From Pseudomonas sp. P818 (lineage in GTDB: Bacteria > Pseudomonadota > Gammaproteobacteria > Pseudomonadales > Pseudomonadaceae): a DNA stretch of 64,000 bases. Positions 38,800-50,100 of this stretch are shown in pieces. The notes under the pieces were generated by a model that was given only the letters and a program-made list of their open reading frames with translations, was not told where the DNA came from and ran no database searches. Position 1 is the stretch's first letter, and the number at the start of each line of letters is the position of its first letter. The position numbers were made by a program, and so were the translations under genes. The stretch spans positions 434,001 to 498,000 of the forward strand of contig NZ_ATKM01000011.1 of NCBI RefSeq assembly GCF_000418555.1, given 5' to 3'.

Positions 38800-40281
38800 T
38801 CAGCCCGGCACGGAACGCTTGGCCAGCGGCTCACAGGCTGGTCCGTGGCGTACCTTGCCGTCAGCCTCGAAGATCGAACCATGGCACGGACAGTCCCAGG
38901 TGCGATCAGCATTGTTCCAGGTCACCGGGCAGCCCATGTGCGTGCATTCCGCGTTGAGCGCATGCAGCGCCCCTGCGTCATCCCGCCATACGGCCAGTTT
39001 GTCATCGCCACGCCTGATCACGCCGCCCTCGCCGGGCTTCAGCGCCTGCACGTCATCGATCAGGGTATGGCTGTCGCTGCTCTGATTGAGATCGTCCCCC
39101 GCATCGCGCTTGGGATCGAACAGCGAGCCCCAGGGCCAGCGCCCGCTGCTGATCTGCTGCGCCAGGCCGATTCCGGAGGCGGTGCCATTGGTGATGCCCC
39201 AGGCGCTGAACCCGGTTGCGAGGTAAAGGCCGGGCGCCTTCTGCGCATCCGGCTCACCGACATAGGCCATACGGTCGGGGGTGTCGTAGTCCTCGTTGCA
39301 CCAGCGCCACACGGCCTCGGCCACCGGCAGATGCTGCCGCGCCCAGCGTTCCAGTTCGACGAAACGCTGCGCCACGTCGGCGTCCTGGCCCGTATTGAAG
39401 CGTGGTCCCAGCACCAGAATCAGTGGCCCGTCCTCGTCCTGCGCCATGCGTATGGAATGCGTAGGCTCATCAGCTGCGATGAACATGCCCTGCAGGACTT
39501 CATCTGCACTGGGACGGAAGGCGATGGCGACGTGGCAACGCGGCTGAGTCGGGCTGACATAGTCCACCGGCGTCTTCACCGGCATATGGGTCGTGATTAC
39601 CAGCTTGTCGGCACTGAGCAGGCCACCTTCGAAACCGATCTGCCAGCGTTCATGGTGTTCGAAATCAGTAGCGCGAGTGTTTTCGAATATGCGTCCGCCC
39701 TTGGCCTGCACGGCTTGCGCAAGACCCAGCAGATAACGGGCTGGATTGAACTGCGCCTGCTCAGGAAATTCCAGCGCGCCGGAGGTGGTGAACGGCAGCG
39801 GCGCGCACTTGAGAACGCGCGCATCCAGGCCCAGGGAACGAGCGGCCTCGGCTTCGCTGCTCAAGGCTTCGTTCTGTTGTTCGCTCAGCGAATAGACATA
39901 GGCCGAGCGACGCTGGAAATCGCAGTCGATCGCGTACTGCTCGACCCAGTCGGCGATGCGCTGCAACGCCTGCCGGTTGGCGTCCGCATAGGATTGCGCC
40001 GTAGCGCGGCCGGCTTTGGCGATCAGGTCGCGGTAAATCAGCGCATGCTGGGTGGTGACCTTGGCCGTGGACAGACCGGTGACCTGGCGGCCGACCTTCC
40101 TCGCCTCGAGCACCACCACCGATTTGCCGGCCTCGCACAACGCCAGCGCGGTGCTGAGCCCGGCAATGCCGGCGCCGACGATGGCCACCTCGCATTCGCA
40201 ATGACCGGAGAGGCTGGGGAAGTCGATTTGCGGCATGGAAGCAGGCCAGCAGCAGTCGGCTTTGGCAGATAGCGCGGTCAT
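38800..40281 (-). CDS. FAD-dependent oxidoreductase with C-terminal Rieske domain
   Basis: A 493-residue protein. CEVAIVGAGIAGLSTALALCE is the FAD-binding Rossmann motif of DAO-type oxidases, and LYLATGFSAWGITNGTASG is the second FAD region. The C-terminal Rieske 2Fe-2S site is CTHMGCPVTW and CPCHGSIF. There is no signal peptide. Such fusions occur beside stress-response ferritins; the substrate is not known. The ATG at 40281 follows an AGGAAAAG stretch. It converges on the paralogous ferritin-like gene, 18 bases away. Confidence 0.88.
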   Translation of the reverse strand: MTALSAKADCCWPASMPQIDFPSLSGHCECEVAIVGAGIAGLSTALALCEAGKSVVVLEARKVGRQVTGLSTAKVTTQHALIYRDLIAKAGRATAQSYADANRQALQRIADWVEQYAIDCDFQRRSAYVYSLSEQQNEALSSEAEAARSLGLDARVLKCAPLPFTTSGALEFPEQAQFNPARYLLGLAQAVQAKGGRIFENTRATDFEHHERWQIGFEGGLLSADKLVITTHMPVKTPVDYVSPTQPRCHVAIAFRPSADEVLQGMFIAADEPTHSIRMAQDEDGPLILVLGPRFNTGQDADVAQRFVELERWARQHLPVAEAVWRWCNEDYDTPDRMAYVGEPDAQKAPGLYLATGFSAWGITNGTASGIGLAQQISSGRWPWGSLFDPKRDAGDDLNQSSDSHTLIDDVQALKPGEGGVIRRGDDKLAVWRDDAGALHALNAECTHMGCPVTWNNADRTWDCPCHGSIFEADGKVRHGPACEPLAKRSVPG

Positions 40282-40547
40282 GGTCTTTTCCTCGTTTCTG
40301 CAGGGTGATTTCCCGTGTAGAAAACCCGCCGGCCACGGCGGTTCAACCTTTCCGCTCGTTGGTAAAGGCGCCGCGCCGCTGGTCAAACGCCTGGGCAAAT
40401 AACCTGAACTGCTGCAGTCGCTGGCGACTCATCAGTACTGAGAGCCCACGCAAACGTGCAGCTCTTTTCCGCGACCGCCTGCCACTGTCCGCTTGCGAGA
40501 AGCGTCAGAGGAGGGCGGTCCGATCAGACCAACAGGAGATGACCCCA

Positions 40548-41057
40548 ATGTCCACCGCTACCGATAACCTGCTGGATTGGCTCCGCGACGCCCACGCCAT
40601 GGAACAGCAGGCCGAGAAGATGCTCACGGCGCAGTCCGAGCGCCTGGAACATTACCCTGAGCTCAAGGCACGTATCGTCCAGCACATCGATGAGACCCGT
40701 GGCCAGCGCGAATTGCTGGAGTCCTGCCTGCAGCGCCTGGGCAGCAGCCCATCGACCTTCAAGGACCTTTCCGCCAAGGTCATGGCCTTCGGTCAGGCGG
40801 TTGCCGGCATGACGGTCAGCGACGAGGTGGTCAAAGGCGCCATGAGCGGCTATGTGTTCGAGAACATGGAAATCGCTGCCTACACCGTACTGATCGCCGC
40901 CGCCAAGGCAGCCGGTGATGCCCAGACTCAAACCGCCTGCGAACAGATCCTCAAGCAGGAAGTGGCGATGGCCGACTGGTTGCGCGAGCACCTGCCACAG
41001 ATCACCGTTGCATTTCTCCAGCGCAGCGCAGCGCCCGATCAGGAAGCCAAGCGTTGA
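40548..41057 (+). CDS. DUF892/YciF-type ferritin-like protein
   Basis: A 169-residue protein: NLLDWLRDAHAMEQQAEKML, HIDETRGQRELLESCLQRLG and SGYVFENMEIAAYTVLIAAA carry the Glu and His residues of the YciF di-metal bundle. AACAGGAGATGACCCC precedes the ATG. It is probably involved in stress or metal handling, based on family knowledge. The stop overlaps the TTG start of the DUF2061 gene (TTGA). Confidence 0.88.
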   Translation: MSTATDNLLDWLRDAHAMEQQAEKMLTAQSERLEHYPELKARIVQHIDETRGQRELLESCLQRLGSSPSTFKDLSAKVMAFGQAVAGMTVSDEVVKGAMSGYVFENMEIAAYTVLIAAAKAAGDAQTQTACEQILKQEVAMADWLREHLPQITVAFLQRSAAPDQEAKR

Positions 41058-41362
41058 GCGAGCCCGGCACCGGCAAACCGGTGCTGGGGCCTTCCATGCT
41101 GAAGACCTTCACCTTTGCCATCCTGCACTTTTCCATTGCTTTCGGTATCGCCTTCGCGCTGACCGGCGATCTTCTCACCGGCGGCCTGATCGCGTTGCTG
41201 GAGCCGGCGTGCAATACGGTCGCGTATTACTTTCACGAGAAGGCTTGGAAACGTATCGAGAAGGACAAGGACGCTTCAGAGAGCGATGGTTCAGGGGAGG
41301 GCAACCATGGCCGCATACTAAGCAGTTTGCGGCGAATGTTGCGCAGCGGCGAAAGTCGCTGA
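41054..41362 (+). CDS. DUF2061 membrane protein
   Basis: A protein of 102 residues if started at the overlapping TTG (41054), or 88 from the ATG at 41096. MLKTFTFAILHFSIAFGIAFALTGDLLTGGLIALLEPACNTVAYYFHEKAW, read here in parts, matches DUF2061 with its conserved HEK(A/V)W end of the second helix. The tail is acidic and Ser-rich. The coupled position suggests expression with the DUF892 gene. Confidence 0.78.
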   Translation: MSEPGTGKPVLGPSMLKTFTFAILHFSIAFGIAFALTGDLLTGGLIALLEPACNTVAYYFHEKAWKRIEKDKDASESDGSGEGNHGRILSSLRRMLRSGESR

Positions 41363-41433
41363 TCGCATGCGGCGATGCGGCGATGTCGAAGCGCTGACCT
41401 GTCGACCGAGCTTTTAGCTACAAAGAAGACGTC

Positions 41434-43533
41434 CTAGAAGCTCGCCTCGCGCAGCACTACGGTCAAGGCGTTGCGCAGATAACGCCATGCAGGGACTTGC
41501 CAGTCACTGTGAATCACCACCGTACCGCGCCAGGATCGTCCAGCCAGCGCACCGGGTGCAGAGTCGACCGCCAGTACCACACGATACATGCCGTGCTCCG
41601 GCACCAGCCGACCTTGACGCTCGCGTACCAGGATGTGGCCTCCGGCCTGCGCGACGAGCATGCCGTTGGCCAGGGTTCGGGTTGCATCGGCATCGATATG
41701 CCGGACCTTGAGTTTGAGGGCGCCGCCGTCACCACCATCACTGACGAAGACGGCGGCATCGCCAGGGCTCACTCGCTTGACGGCTTCCTCATCGAGGAAC
41801 GTTTCCACCAGATAACCCTCTCGCCCGACCAGTAGCGCGATGCGCTCCTTTGCCGCCAGCCACTGCCCGGGCTGCAGGTCCGGATCAAGGTCATGCAGGT
41901 AGCCGGCAAAGGGTGCTTTGGGCTGATAACGTGCGAGCTCCTGATCAAGCCCGGCAAGCTCGGTTTCCGCCGTCGCCAGTTCCTCGCGAGCGCTCTGCAG
42001 GCGGGCACGCGAATCGTTGGCAAAGCCGGCCGAGGCAGCCTGCCAGCGCAGTCGCTCCACCTGCGCTGCGATCACGTCGCGTCGTGCCTGCACTTCCGGG
42101 GCAAGCAGATCAGCGAGCACAGCGCCAGCCTCGATCGCTTCACCTTCACCCCGAGGCAGCGCCTGCAGATAGGCCGGCCCCGGTACATGTACCGGCCAGA
42201 CGGCGATCGGTCGCAACATGCCACTGACACTGATGCGTCCGGGCCAGGGCAGCAGTGTCAGGCCAATCAGCAAGATGATCAGCAGCAGACTGAGACGGCT
42301 GCGCCCGCGCTGCCGGATGAGCGGCCAACGTTCCTTCCAGGCGCGCAGCTCCTGACGAATCGGCCGCAGGATGAACCAGGCGATCTCCACCACGAACAAC
42401 AGGATGCCAATAGCCTTGACCGCGAAGTGGTAGACCAGCACGGCGATGCCGAGAAACACCACCAGACGGTATGCCCAGGTGACCCAGGCGAAGGCGATCA
42501 ACGCCCGCTCCTTGCCGGGCTTGAAGCGTTCAGGACGTTCCTCGCCCAGGTCGAACAACCATTCGCGCAGCTTCCAGCGCGCCAGGGCGAAGCTGCGCTC
42601 GTGCAGGTTGGGCATGTCCAGCCAGTCGGAGAGGATGAAGTAGCCGTCGAAGCGCATGAAGGGACTGGCATTGATCGCCAGGGTGGCGACCCAGCTGGTG
42701 GTCGCAAGCACGAAGACTGCGGAACGCAGCTCGCCGTCCGGCAACAGGCCCCAGGCCAGGGTGGCCCAGGCCGCCACACCCAGTTCGGTGACAATGCCGG
42801 CCGCGGCGACGCGCAGGCGCTGCCAGCGACTGGTCAGGCGCCAGGTCTCGTTGGTGTCGGTATAGGCCATTGGCCACAGCACCAGAAACGCCACGCCCAT
42901 GGTTGGCACCCGGCAGCCGAAGCGCTTGGCGGTGAAGGCATGCCCCAGCTCATGCAGCAACTTGACCACGATCAGCGCCACGCCATAGGCAGCCAGCCCG
43001 CTCCAGGTGAAGGTATCGACCAGCGAGGCGATGAAACCATCCCAATGCCGCGCCACCTGACCGAGCCCGAGCAGCAAGGCGAGCAGCGTCAACAGAGCGA
43101 AGCCGCGACTGGCGAAACGATCAGCCAGATGCTGCCAGCGGCCGAGCCAGGCGTCGGGGCGCACCAGCGGTACGCGAAAGAACAGATAGTGGTGCAGCAG
43201 CCAGTTGAGACGACTGCCTCGCGCCTTTTCCTGGCGCTGTGCCTGCTGCCGTGCATTGCCGGGGTTGGCCTGCAACAGCTGATTTTCACCGAGAAATCGC
43301 ATCACCTGGTCGACGTCATCGGCTGCCAGATTCAAGGTCGAGTCCTGGTTGACGCTCGCCGCGATGCTCTCGGCATCGGCGTAGGACCAGCGACGCAGCA
43401 CCTCGAAGGTCGCCCAGTCGAGACTGAAGAAGCGGTTGCGGGTCGGATCGTGCAGCGTCCAGCTCGGCTGCCCGTCGGCAAGCCGAGGGCCTGGCAGCAG
43501 GGCCAGTTCTTCACGCAGCAGCGGCCAGCTCAT
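41434..43533 (-). CDS. M50 site-2-protease-like / HlyD-type fusion protein
   Basis: A 699-residue inner-membrane protein. After a soluble N-terminus of about 125 residues (winged-helix-like, [13 protein letters not shown]) come several helices with [17 protein letters not shown], the HExxH zinc motif of M50 intramembrane proteases, and [21 protein letters not shown] as the second M50 metal region. From about residue 455 a biotinyl-lipoyl/HlyD adaptor part follows with a coiled coil ([14 protein letters not shown]...) and a beta-barrel end. It is the last gene of the tolC-to-M50 unit, two bases after the GAF-HlyD stop. The role is probably processing or passage of the adjacent giant protein. 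Confidence 0.82.
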   Translation of the reverse strand: MSWPLLREELALLPGPRLADGQPSWTLHDPTRNRFFSLDWATFEVLRRWSYADAESIAASVNQDSTLNLAADDVDQVMRFLGENQLLQANPGNARQQAQRQEKARGSRLNWLLHHYLFFRVPLVRPDAWLGRWQHLADRFASRGFALLTLLALLLGLGQVARHWDGFIASLVDTFTWSGLAAYGVALIVVKLLHELGHAFTAKRFGCRVPTMGVAFLVLWPMAYTDTNETWRLTSRWQRLRVAAAGIVTELGVAAWATLAWGLLPDGELRSAVFVLATTSWVATLAINASPFMRFDGYFILSDWLDMPNLHERSFALARWKLREWLFDLGEERPERFKPGKERALIAFAWVTWAYRLVVFLGIAVLVYHFAVKAIGILLFVVEIAWFILRPIRQELRAWKERWPLIRQRGRSRLSLLLIILLIGLTLLPWPGRISVSGMLRPIAVWPVHVPGPAYLQALPRGEGEAIEAGAVLADLLAPEVQARRDVIAAQVERLRWQAASAGFANDSRARLQSAREELATAETELAGLDQELARYQPKAPFAGYLHDLDPDLQPGQWLAAKERIALLVGREGYLVETFLDEEAVKRVSPGDAAVFVSDGGDGGALKLKVRHIDADATRTLANGMLVAQAGGHILVRERQGRLVPEHGMYRVVLAVDSAPGALAGRSWRGTVVIHSDWQVPAWRYLRNALTVVLREASF

Positions 43534-43535
43534 GC

Positions 43536-44834
43536 TTACCATCCGCTCAAGGCGCGCAGACTGGCCAATGGCCGGCGCAGCGCCCAATAGCTCAGTGGCA
43601 CCCAGCCGCCACTGAAACGAGCGGTGCCCTTGAGCCCGACACGGTGTTCGGTCGGCGCATCAAGGCGAGCACGCACGCGATAGGCATAACCACCATCCGC
43701 TCGCTCAACCGCGTCATGGGCGAAATAGCGCAAGCGAGCCTGGGCCGGCGCCAAGGGGCTGGCATTGAGGTGAAGGGCGACGCGGCTGCCTTCTGCCAGA
43801 GGAATGGCGTCGGCCAGCGGAACCCAGGCTTCGACTTCGACATCCCCCGGCGCGGCGATACGCATGATGCGCTCACCAATGGCTACCGGACGGCCGATCC
43901 ACTCCGAAGGATCGTCGAACAAGGCGATGCCGTCGCGCGGAGCCAGAACACGGGCGCGGGCCAACTGCTCGCTGCCATAGACGACCTCGGTGCGTTTCTC
44001 TTCGATGCGCCCGGTGAGCACCGCCAACTGCGCCTTGGCTCTTGGGTCGGTGAGGGCCTGCTGGGCGGTCTGCCGATATTCGGCTTCGGCGGTAGCGAGC
44101 GCCTGACGCGCGACTTCGAGCCGGCTCTGGATCAACGCCTCGTCGAAGCCGAACAGCGGTTGCCCCTGACGTACCGTCTCATTGGGCTGTATGTGGAACA
44201 CATCGATCACTCCATCCAGCGGAGCGCGAATGACTGCCGGGTTGGCCGGCACCAGTTCGCCCGGAGCCAGCACGGTCAGCCGCACCGGGATCAGCGCCAC
44301 GATCAGTAGCGCCAGTGCCAGATACCCAGCCTTGCGCCGCGACCCTTTGACCGCTGGCCGCCGTCCACGCAACCAGCCACTGCGCGGCGCCTGGCTCGCC
44401 AGCCAGGCGTGTTGCCAGATCTCCGCCCACTCGCTGAGCAGGGTGATCTCAGCGTCGCGCCAGGGCAGATCGCGGGCCAGCAGCACACCGCCATCCTGGC
44501 CCAGCGGCAGCCATAGCACATCGCTTGGCAGCCACTCGTTCCAGTCGCGAGCAACGGGGGCGGGCAGGGTGTTTTGCGTCACCACCCGGGCCCTCGGCTC
44601 TTGCGCTAGCTGTTGGCACAATGCCTCGAGCCAGAGTACGTAAGGCACGTTGCTTTCCATCTGGACTACGCCGGACAGCGCACGCACCTTGCCGCCGCGC
44701 CAAAGCGCCGCCTGGCGATAAGGGGCCAGACGGTGGCTGTCATTGACCAGCAGGAACTGCAGTTCAGCCGGCGACTCGGCCTGTCGGGCCTGTCGGCTCA
44801 ACTCCAGCAGTTCGGCGAGCGGCGAACGATCCAT
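43536..44834 (-). CDS. GAF-like domain / HlyD membrane fusion protein
   Basis: A 432-residue protein. The first roughly 150 residues ([40 protein letters not shown]) look like a GAF-type cytoplasmic domain. A membrane helix ([17 protein letters not shown], near residue 172) leads to a classical HlyD half: [31 protein letters not shown], a coiled coil, [12 protein letters not shown], and a beta barrel. The ATG overlaps the adhesin C-terminal stop (ATGA). It is probably the inner-membrane adaptor of the export machinery, with a sensory or docking domain in the cytoplasm. Confidence 0.82.
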   Translation of the reverse strand: MDRSPLAELLELSRQARQAESPAELQFLLVNDSHRLAPYRQAALWRGGKVRALSGVVQMESNVPYVLWLEALCQQLAQEPRARVVTQNTLPAPVARDWNEWLPSDVLWLPLGQDGGVLLARDLPWRDAEITLLSEWAEIWQHAWLASQAPRSGWLRGRRPAVKGSRRKAGYLALALLIVALIPVRLTVLAPGELVPANPAVIRAPLDGVIDVFHIQPNETVRQGQPLFGFDEALIQSRLEVARQALATAEAEYRQTAQQALTDPRAKAQLAVLTGRIEEKRTEVVYGSEQLARARVLAPRDGIALFDDPSEWIGRPVAIGERIMRIAAPGDVEVEAWVPLADAIPLAEGSRVALHLNASPLAPAQARLRYFAHDAVERADGGYAYRVRARLDAPTEHRVGLKGTARFSGGWVPLSYWALRRPLASLRALSGW

Positions 44835-45955
44835 CAGTTCACCGGTACCGCGGGTCGTGCCTCAGCCTGAGCATTCGCCGGGGCAGGGGCGCCTGTGTCC
44901 TTCTGCGTAGCCGCCAGCGCCTGCTCCAGATCTTGCGCAGGCTGCTTGGTGGCGGCCTTGCGCAGCAGTTCGGACAGCCCGGCACGACCGTTGTTTTCGC
45001 CGCTGCGCTGTTCGCCTACCGTGAAGCGAAACAGCGTGCTGGCCTCACGGCCCTGGCTATCCCGGGCCACGACCTTGATGATCAACTCACCCCGATAACC
45101 GCCAGGCGTCGTCAGTTCGAACTTGCCGCTTTGCGGATCGAAGCGCATCCAGTCCGGCAGCGGCCGACCGTTGGCCTGGCTGGCACTGAGCAGGATGCGC
45201 TCGTTCGGATCGCTATGAGCAAAGGCGTCATAAGGCACGGAGAAACTGCTCAGGGCGCCCGACTCGGCGTACTGGTCCGAGATGCCGTGGTAGAGGCTCA
45301 AGCGGACCTGCGATGCCTCGATCACCAGCACCCGAAATCCACTGGGCTGGGTGTAGAGATCGCCGAAACTGCTGCGCTCATGCAGCTTCAACTCCAGCTC
45401 ACGGCTCTGTACCGCGACAACCAGCGGCGTGGCAACCGCAGAGAAGTTCCGTTGGTTGGCAGCAGGTGGCAGAGCGCCGTCGAACGGTGCCGGCGAAGGC
45501 GGCGGTACGACAGCTTCCGGCGCTGCCGGCATGGGGGCCGGTGACGCAAGCGTCGGCTGTGGCGTGGGGGCAGTTACAGACGGCGGTTCGATCGGAAGCT
45601 GCGGCGTGGAGGGAGGTGTAAGCGGCTCATCCAAACCGTGAATGGTCACGCTAATCGTGTGTTGAGAACCATCAGCAGACTGCACGGTGAAGGTCTCGAC
45701 CTTGCTTTCACCAGTCTTGAGGTATTGCACAGCGTTGTTGGGAACGCTGTAGCTCCAGTTGCCGCTGGCGTCGATGGTCAGGGTGCCGAGTACGCCAGGA
45801 GCAGGGGTGACGCTGGTCTGGAAGGTCGCTTCGCCGGTATCGGCATCGCTGAGGCTCAAGGCACCGCCGGCGGTCAGATTGCCCTGGCCGTTGACGTTGG
45901 CATCCTCGGTGACGCTACCGACCGCATTGCCGCCGATCACTGCGGCATCGTTCAC
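44834..45955 (-). pseudogene. Detached C-terminal part of the giant VCBS adhesin
   Basis: A 373-codon frame that continues the upstream adhesin in a different frame; its first codon is a GTG with no visible ribosome site, so it is probably not a separate gene. It holds the fifth 107-residue VCBS repeat, a Pro-rich linker (about 50 residues), a conserved-looking domain (LELKLHERSSFGDLYTQPSG), and a cadherin/Ig-like domain (LPDWMRFDPQSGKFELTTPG). It ends with an Ala/Gln-rich tail. No RTX nonapeptides or typical type I signal are present. The gene is joined to the N-terminal part by restoring 64 bp near 45958. Confidence 0.75.
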
Positions 45956-47178
45956 GCCATACTCTCACCGGCCTTGAGGTATTGCACCGCGTTGTTGGGA
46001 ACGCTGTAGCCCCAGTTGCCGTTGGCATCGATGGTCAGGGTGCCGAGTACGCCAAGGGCAGGGGTGACGCTGGTCTGAAAGGCCGCTTCACCGGTATCGG
46101 CATCGCTGATGCTCAAGGCACCGCCGGTGGTCAGGTTGCCCTGGCCGTTGACGTTGGTGTCTTCGGTAACGCTACCGACCGCATTGCCGCCGATCACCGC
46201 AGCATCGTTCACGCCATGGATGGTCACGCTGATGGTGCGTTGAGTGCCATCGATGGACTGCACGGTGAAGGTTTCGACCTTGCTCTCACCGGCCTTGAGG
46301 TATTGCACCGCGTTGTTGGGAACGCTGTAGCTCCAGTTGCCGTTGGCATCGATGGTCAATGTACCGAGAACACCTAGCGCCGGAGTGGCGATACTGGAGA
46401 AGCTGGCCTCGCCGTCGTCCGCGTCGCTGATATTGAGAACGCCGCCGGTGGTGAGGTTGCCCTGGCCGTTGACGTTGAGGTCTTCGGTGACTGCGCTGCT
46501 GTCGTTGCCGCCAATCACTGCGGCGTCGTTCACGCCGTGGATGGTGATGGTGATAGTGCGTTGGGTGCCATCGATGGACTGTACGGTGAAGGTTTCGACC
46601 TTGCTTTCACCGGCCTTGAGGTATTGCACCGCGCTGTTGGCAACGCTGTAGCTCCAGTTACCGCTGGCATCGATCAGCAGCGCTCCCAGCGCACCCGCCG
46701 AGGGTGTTACGCCGGTTAGGAAGCCGGCCTCGCCGGTATCGGCATCGCTGATGGTAAGCATGCCGCCAGCGGTGAGCGCGCCCTGGCCATCGACGTTGAG
46801 GTCTTCGGTGACCGAACCGCTGTCGACGCCGCCGATGACTGCAGCGTCGTTCACCCCGTAAATGGTCACGCTGATGACCTGCTGGGTACCGTCGATGGAC
46901 TTGATGGTGAAGGATTCGATCCGCGTCTCGCCAGCCTTGAGGTATTGCACCAGCGCGTTCGGCACGCTGTAGGTCCAGTTACCGCCGGTATCGATCACCA
47001 AGGTGCCGAGCGCGCCTGCCGATGGGGTGACGCTGGTCTGGAAGCCGGCTTCGCCGCTGTCCGGGTCGATGATAGTCAGTACGCCGCCGGTGGTCAGGGC
47101 GCCCTGGCCATCGACATTCAGATCCTCGGTAACCGAGCCGCTGTCTACGCCGCCGATTACGGCTGGGTCGTTGACCGC
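45629..47178 (-). repeat. Five tandem 321-bp VCBS repeats, unit four shortened
   Basis: Homologous boundary codons (GGC GTG AAC-type) occur at 47170, 46849, 46528 and 46207, exactly 321 bases apart, then at 45950 (257 bases) and 45629 (321 bases). Each full unit encodes 107 residues starting near AAVIGG(N/V)DS and ending VTIHGVND. The fourth unit is 64 bases short, which breaks the frame. Confidence 0.9.
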
Positions 47179-50100
47179 GGCCACCTGCAGGGTCACGGTG
47201 GCGGTGTTGGACAGCAGATTGCCGTCGGTTACCCGGTAGGTGAAGGTCGCCAAGCCATTGAAGTTCGCATCCGGTGTGAAGGTGACGCTGCCGTCCGGGT
47301 TGAGTACGGCGGTGCCACCGATGCCGCTGGTGACCGAGGCAATGCTCAGCAGATCGCCATCGGCATCGCTGTCGTTGCCAAGCAGTTGCGCAGCCGTGTA
47401 GGTGATCGGGGTGTCCTCGGTGGCGAGCAGGTTGTCGTCTGCTGCAACGGGCGCGGTGTTGTTGGGAGCGGCCACGTCGTTGTCCAGCAACGTCGCGATG
47501 CCCTCGGCACCGCCGAGGTTGGTCACCGTCCCGGAGATGGGGCCGGTGCGCAGGCTGAAGCTTTCGCTGGTTTCGACGAAGCTGTCGTCGACGGTGGCGA
47601 TGCGCAGGCGCACCGACAGCTCGTTCGGGGCGATGCTGACCGGCCCGTTGACGGCCACCCACTGGCTGCCGTCGAAGCGCTCCAGCTGGGCATCGGTGCC
47701 GGTATCGACGCCGACGTTGGCGCTGCCGCTGACCAGCACCGGGCTGAAGCTGATAGCAGTGGTGGAGCGCTTGTCGAGGCTGACGATGAACTCGGCGTAA
47801 TCGCCCTCGGTCAGCGAGGGGCTGGAGACGCTCAGGGTCGGGCGGTCGTCGTCCAGGCTAGGGTAGCCGAGGCTGCCAGACTGATCCGGCGTGCCACTGG
47901 TATTGCCGGCGAGGTAGACATCGCCTTCGCCCTCGTCGTTGATGGTGCCTATGCCGATGGCACGTTCGCCACCGCTGGTGGTGGCGATCAGGCTGAAGGA
48001 CTCGTTGCCTTCGTGAATGGCGTCCTGCTGAATCGCTACCCGCACCAGCAGCTTGTCGCCGCTGGGGATCTGCACCAGGTTGCCCGGCGTGTAGCTGACC
48101 CAGGCACTGCCGTTGTAGTACTCCAGGCTACTGCCGATGTCGGCGTTGGGGCCGACCAGGGTGGCGAGGGTATCGCTGGCAGGCAGGCCGTCCGAATCGC
48201 TGAGCGCCAGGCTTACCGCCACGCCGGCGCTGCCGCTGACGGTGAACAGGGCGTAGGGCGAGGCTTCGTTGACGAACACGCTGTTGACCGCAACCGTATC
48301 GGTGGCACCGGAGATGGTGATGGTCAGCACCGCGGTGTCGGACAGCCCGCTGCCGGAGCGGTCGGTCACGCTGTAGTTGAAACGCTCGATCAGAGTCTGA
48401 CCGGGGTTCAGCGCCTGCACGTCGGCGTTACTGTTGTTGAGCAAGTAGCTCCAGCTGCCATCGGCATTGAGGGTCAGCGAGCCGTAGAGGCCGGCGAAAG
48501 CGCTGCCGACCACGCCGGCGGTGCCTGCGCCCTCGTTGCCGCCGAGTCGTACCGCGGTCACACGCAGCTCGCTGCGCGCATCGTCCACATCCGTCACCGC
48601 ATCGAGCACATTGCCGCTGGGGTTGAAACCGGCGATGGCGTTGTTCACGCCACCGGCCTCGATGGCGCTGGCGGCGGTGTCGCCGGCTACAGGCGCATCG
48701 TTGGCGCCCTGGATGGTGATGGTCAGGGTCGAGCTGTCCTGCAGGCGCACGCCGTTGAGCATCAGCCCGTTTTCGATGGTGTAGATGAAGGTGTCCGTCA
48801 GGGTGGTGCCGCTGTCGCGCAGGGCCTGCACGGTGACGTTGTCGTTGTCCAGCACGTAGGTGTAGCTGCCGTTGGCGCTCAGCGTCAGGGAGCCGTAGAG
48901 ACCGGTGATCACGGTGTTGCTGGCCACATTGGTGACGCTGGCACTGCCAGCGGCGCGTGCGGATACCACCTGGTTGGTGCCGCCGTTGGCGGTGTCGTTG
49001 CTCAGCAACTCACCGCTCGGGTTGGTGCCGCCGATGTTGTTGCCGACGCCGCCGCGTTCGACCGCGGTGGCCGTGTCGGCCACCGCGTTCGGATCGTTGC
49101 TGCCGGAGCCATAGACGGTGATGTACAGGCTGGCATTGCTGGTCGCACCGGCGGCGTCGCGCATCTGGTACTGGAAGCGCTCGACAGCCGACTGCCCGGC
49201 GCTCAGGGCCGGGTTGTTGGCGGTGGGGGTGTAGACGTAGTTGCCGTCGGCGTTGAGCAGCAGGCTGCCGTACTGGCCCACCAGGGTGACGCCGGCACCG
49301 CGGCTCGTGCCGAAGGTCACCGCCTGGTTGGTCAGGCCCACCGCGGCGCTGAGTACCACCGAGGTAACCTGGCCGCTGCCGTTGTAGTTGATGGCGCTGA
49401 TGGTAGGCGCGGTGGCCAGGCCGGTGCCGTTCACCGTCATGCCCACGGCGATGTTGCCGGTCACCCCGCTGAGCGCCAGAGTGGTGGATGTACTGATGGT
49501 GGTGGAATTGATGGTGCCGTCGACGAAGCCGTTGTTCTTCGCCACGCTGAAACGGGTGATACCCGACAGGGCGCTACTGTCGGAAAAGGTGAAGCCGATG
49601 GTCTGACCATTGCCGGTCTTGCCGGTGACGGTAACCGCAATCCCGCCGGCGGAGAACAGCTGGGTACGGGTGCCGTTCGAGTTGAGCTGGTAGACCAGCG
49701 CGCCGTTGGAAATCGAGTTGGCGTCGTTGGTGTCCAGCGTGGTGTTGAAGGTGGTGGTACCGCCAGTGTTGCCAATGGCGCCGCCCTCGATACTGATGAG
49801 CACGACTTCCTTGGTTTCGCCGTAGCGGTCCGGATCGGTATCGTTGGCGAGGACGTTACCCACTGCCCGGCTGCCGTAGGGATCGCTGCTGTCGTAGGCG
49901 GTGGAGTCGGTGCGGAGAGATTCCTTGGCGGTGTTGTAGTCGTTGTTCGCCACCGGCGCGTCGTTGGCGCCGCGAATGGTCACGCTGAGGGTGGTGGTGG
50001 CGGTGTTGCCCGAGGCATCGGTCATGCGGTAGGTGAAGGTGTCGACCAGTGTATTACTGGCGCTGCGTAGCGCCTCGACCTGTGGGTTGGCATCGTTCAC

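Noticed and set aside
45629..47178. Regular repeats considered as a CRISPR array
   Set aside because: The repeats are 321 bp, coding and without unique spacers; they are protein-domain repeats.
46945..50070. 1041-codon open frame on the plus strand
   Set aside because: It is antisense to the adhesin repeats; the G+C-rich repetitive coding strand keeps the opposite frame open. No ribosome site or sensible protein composition.
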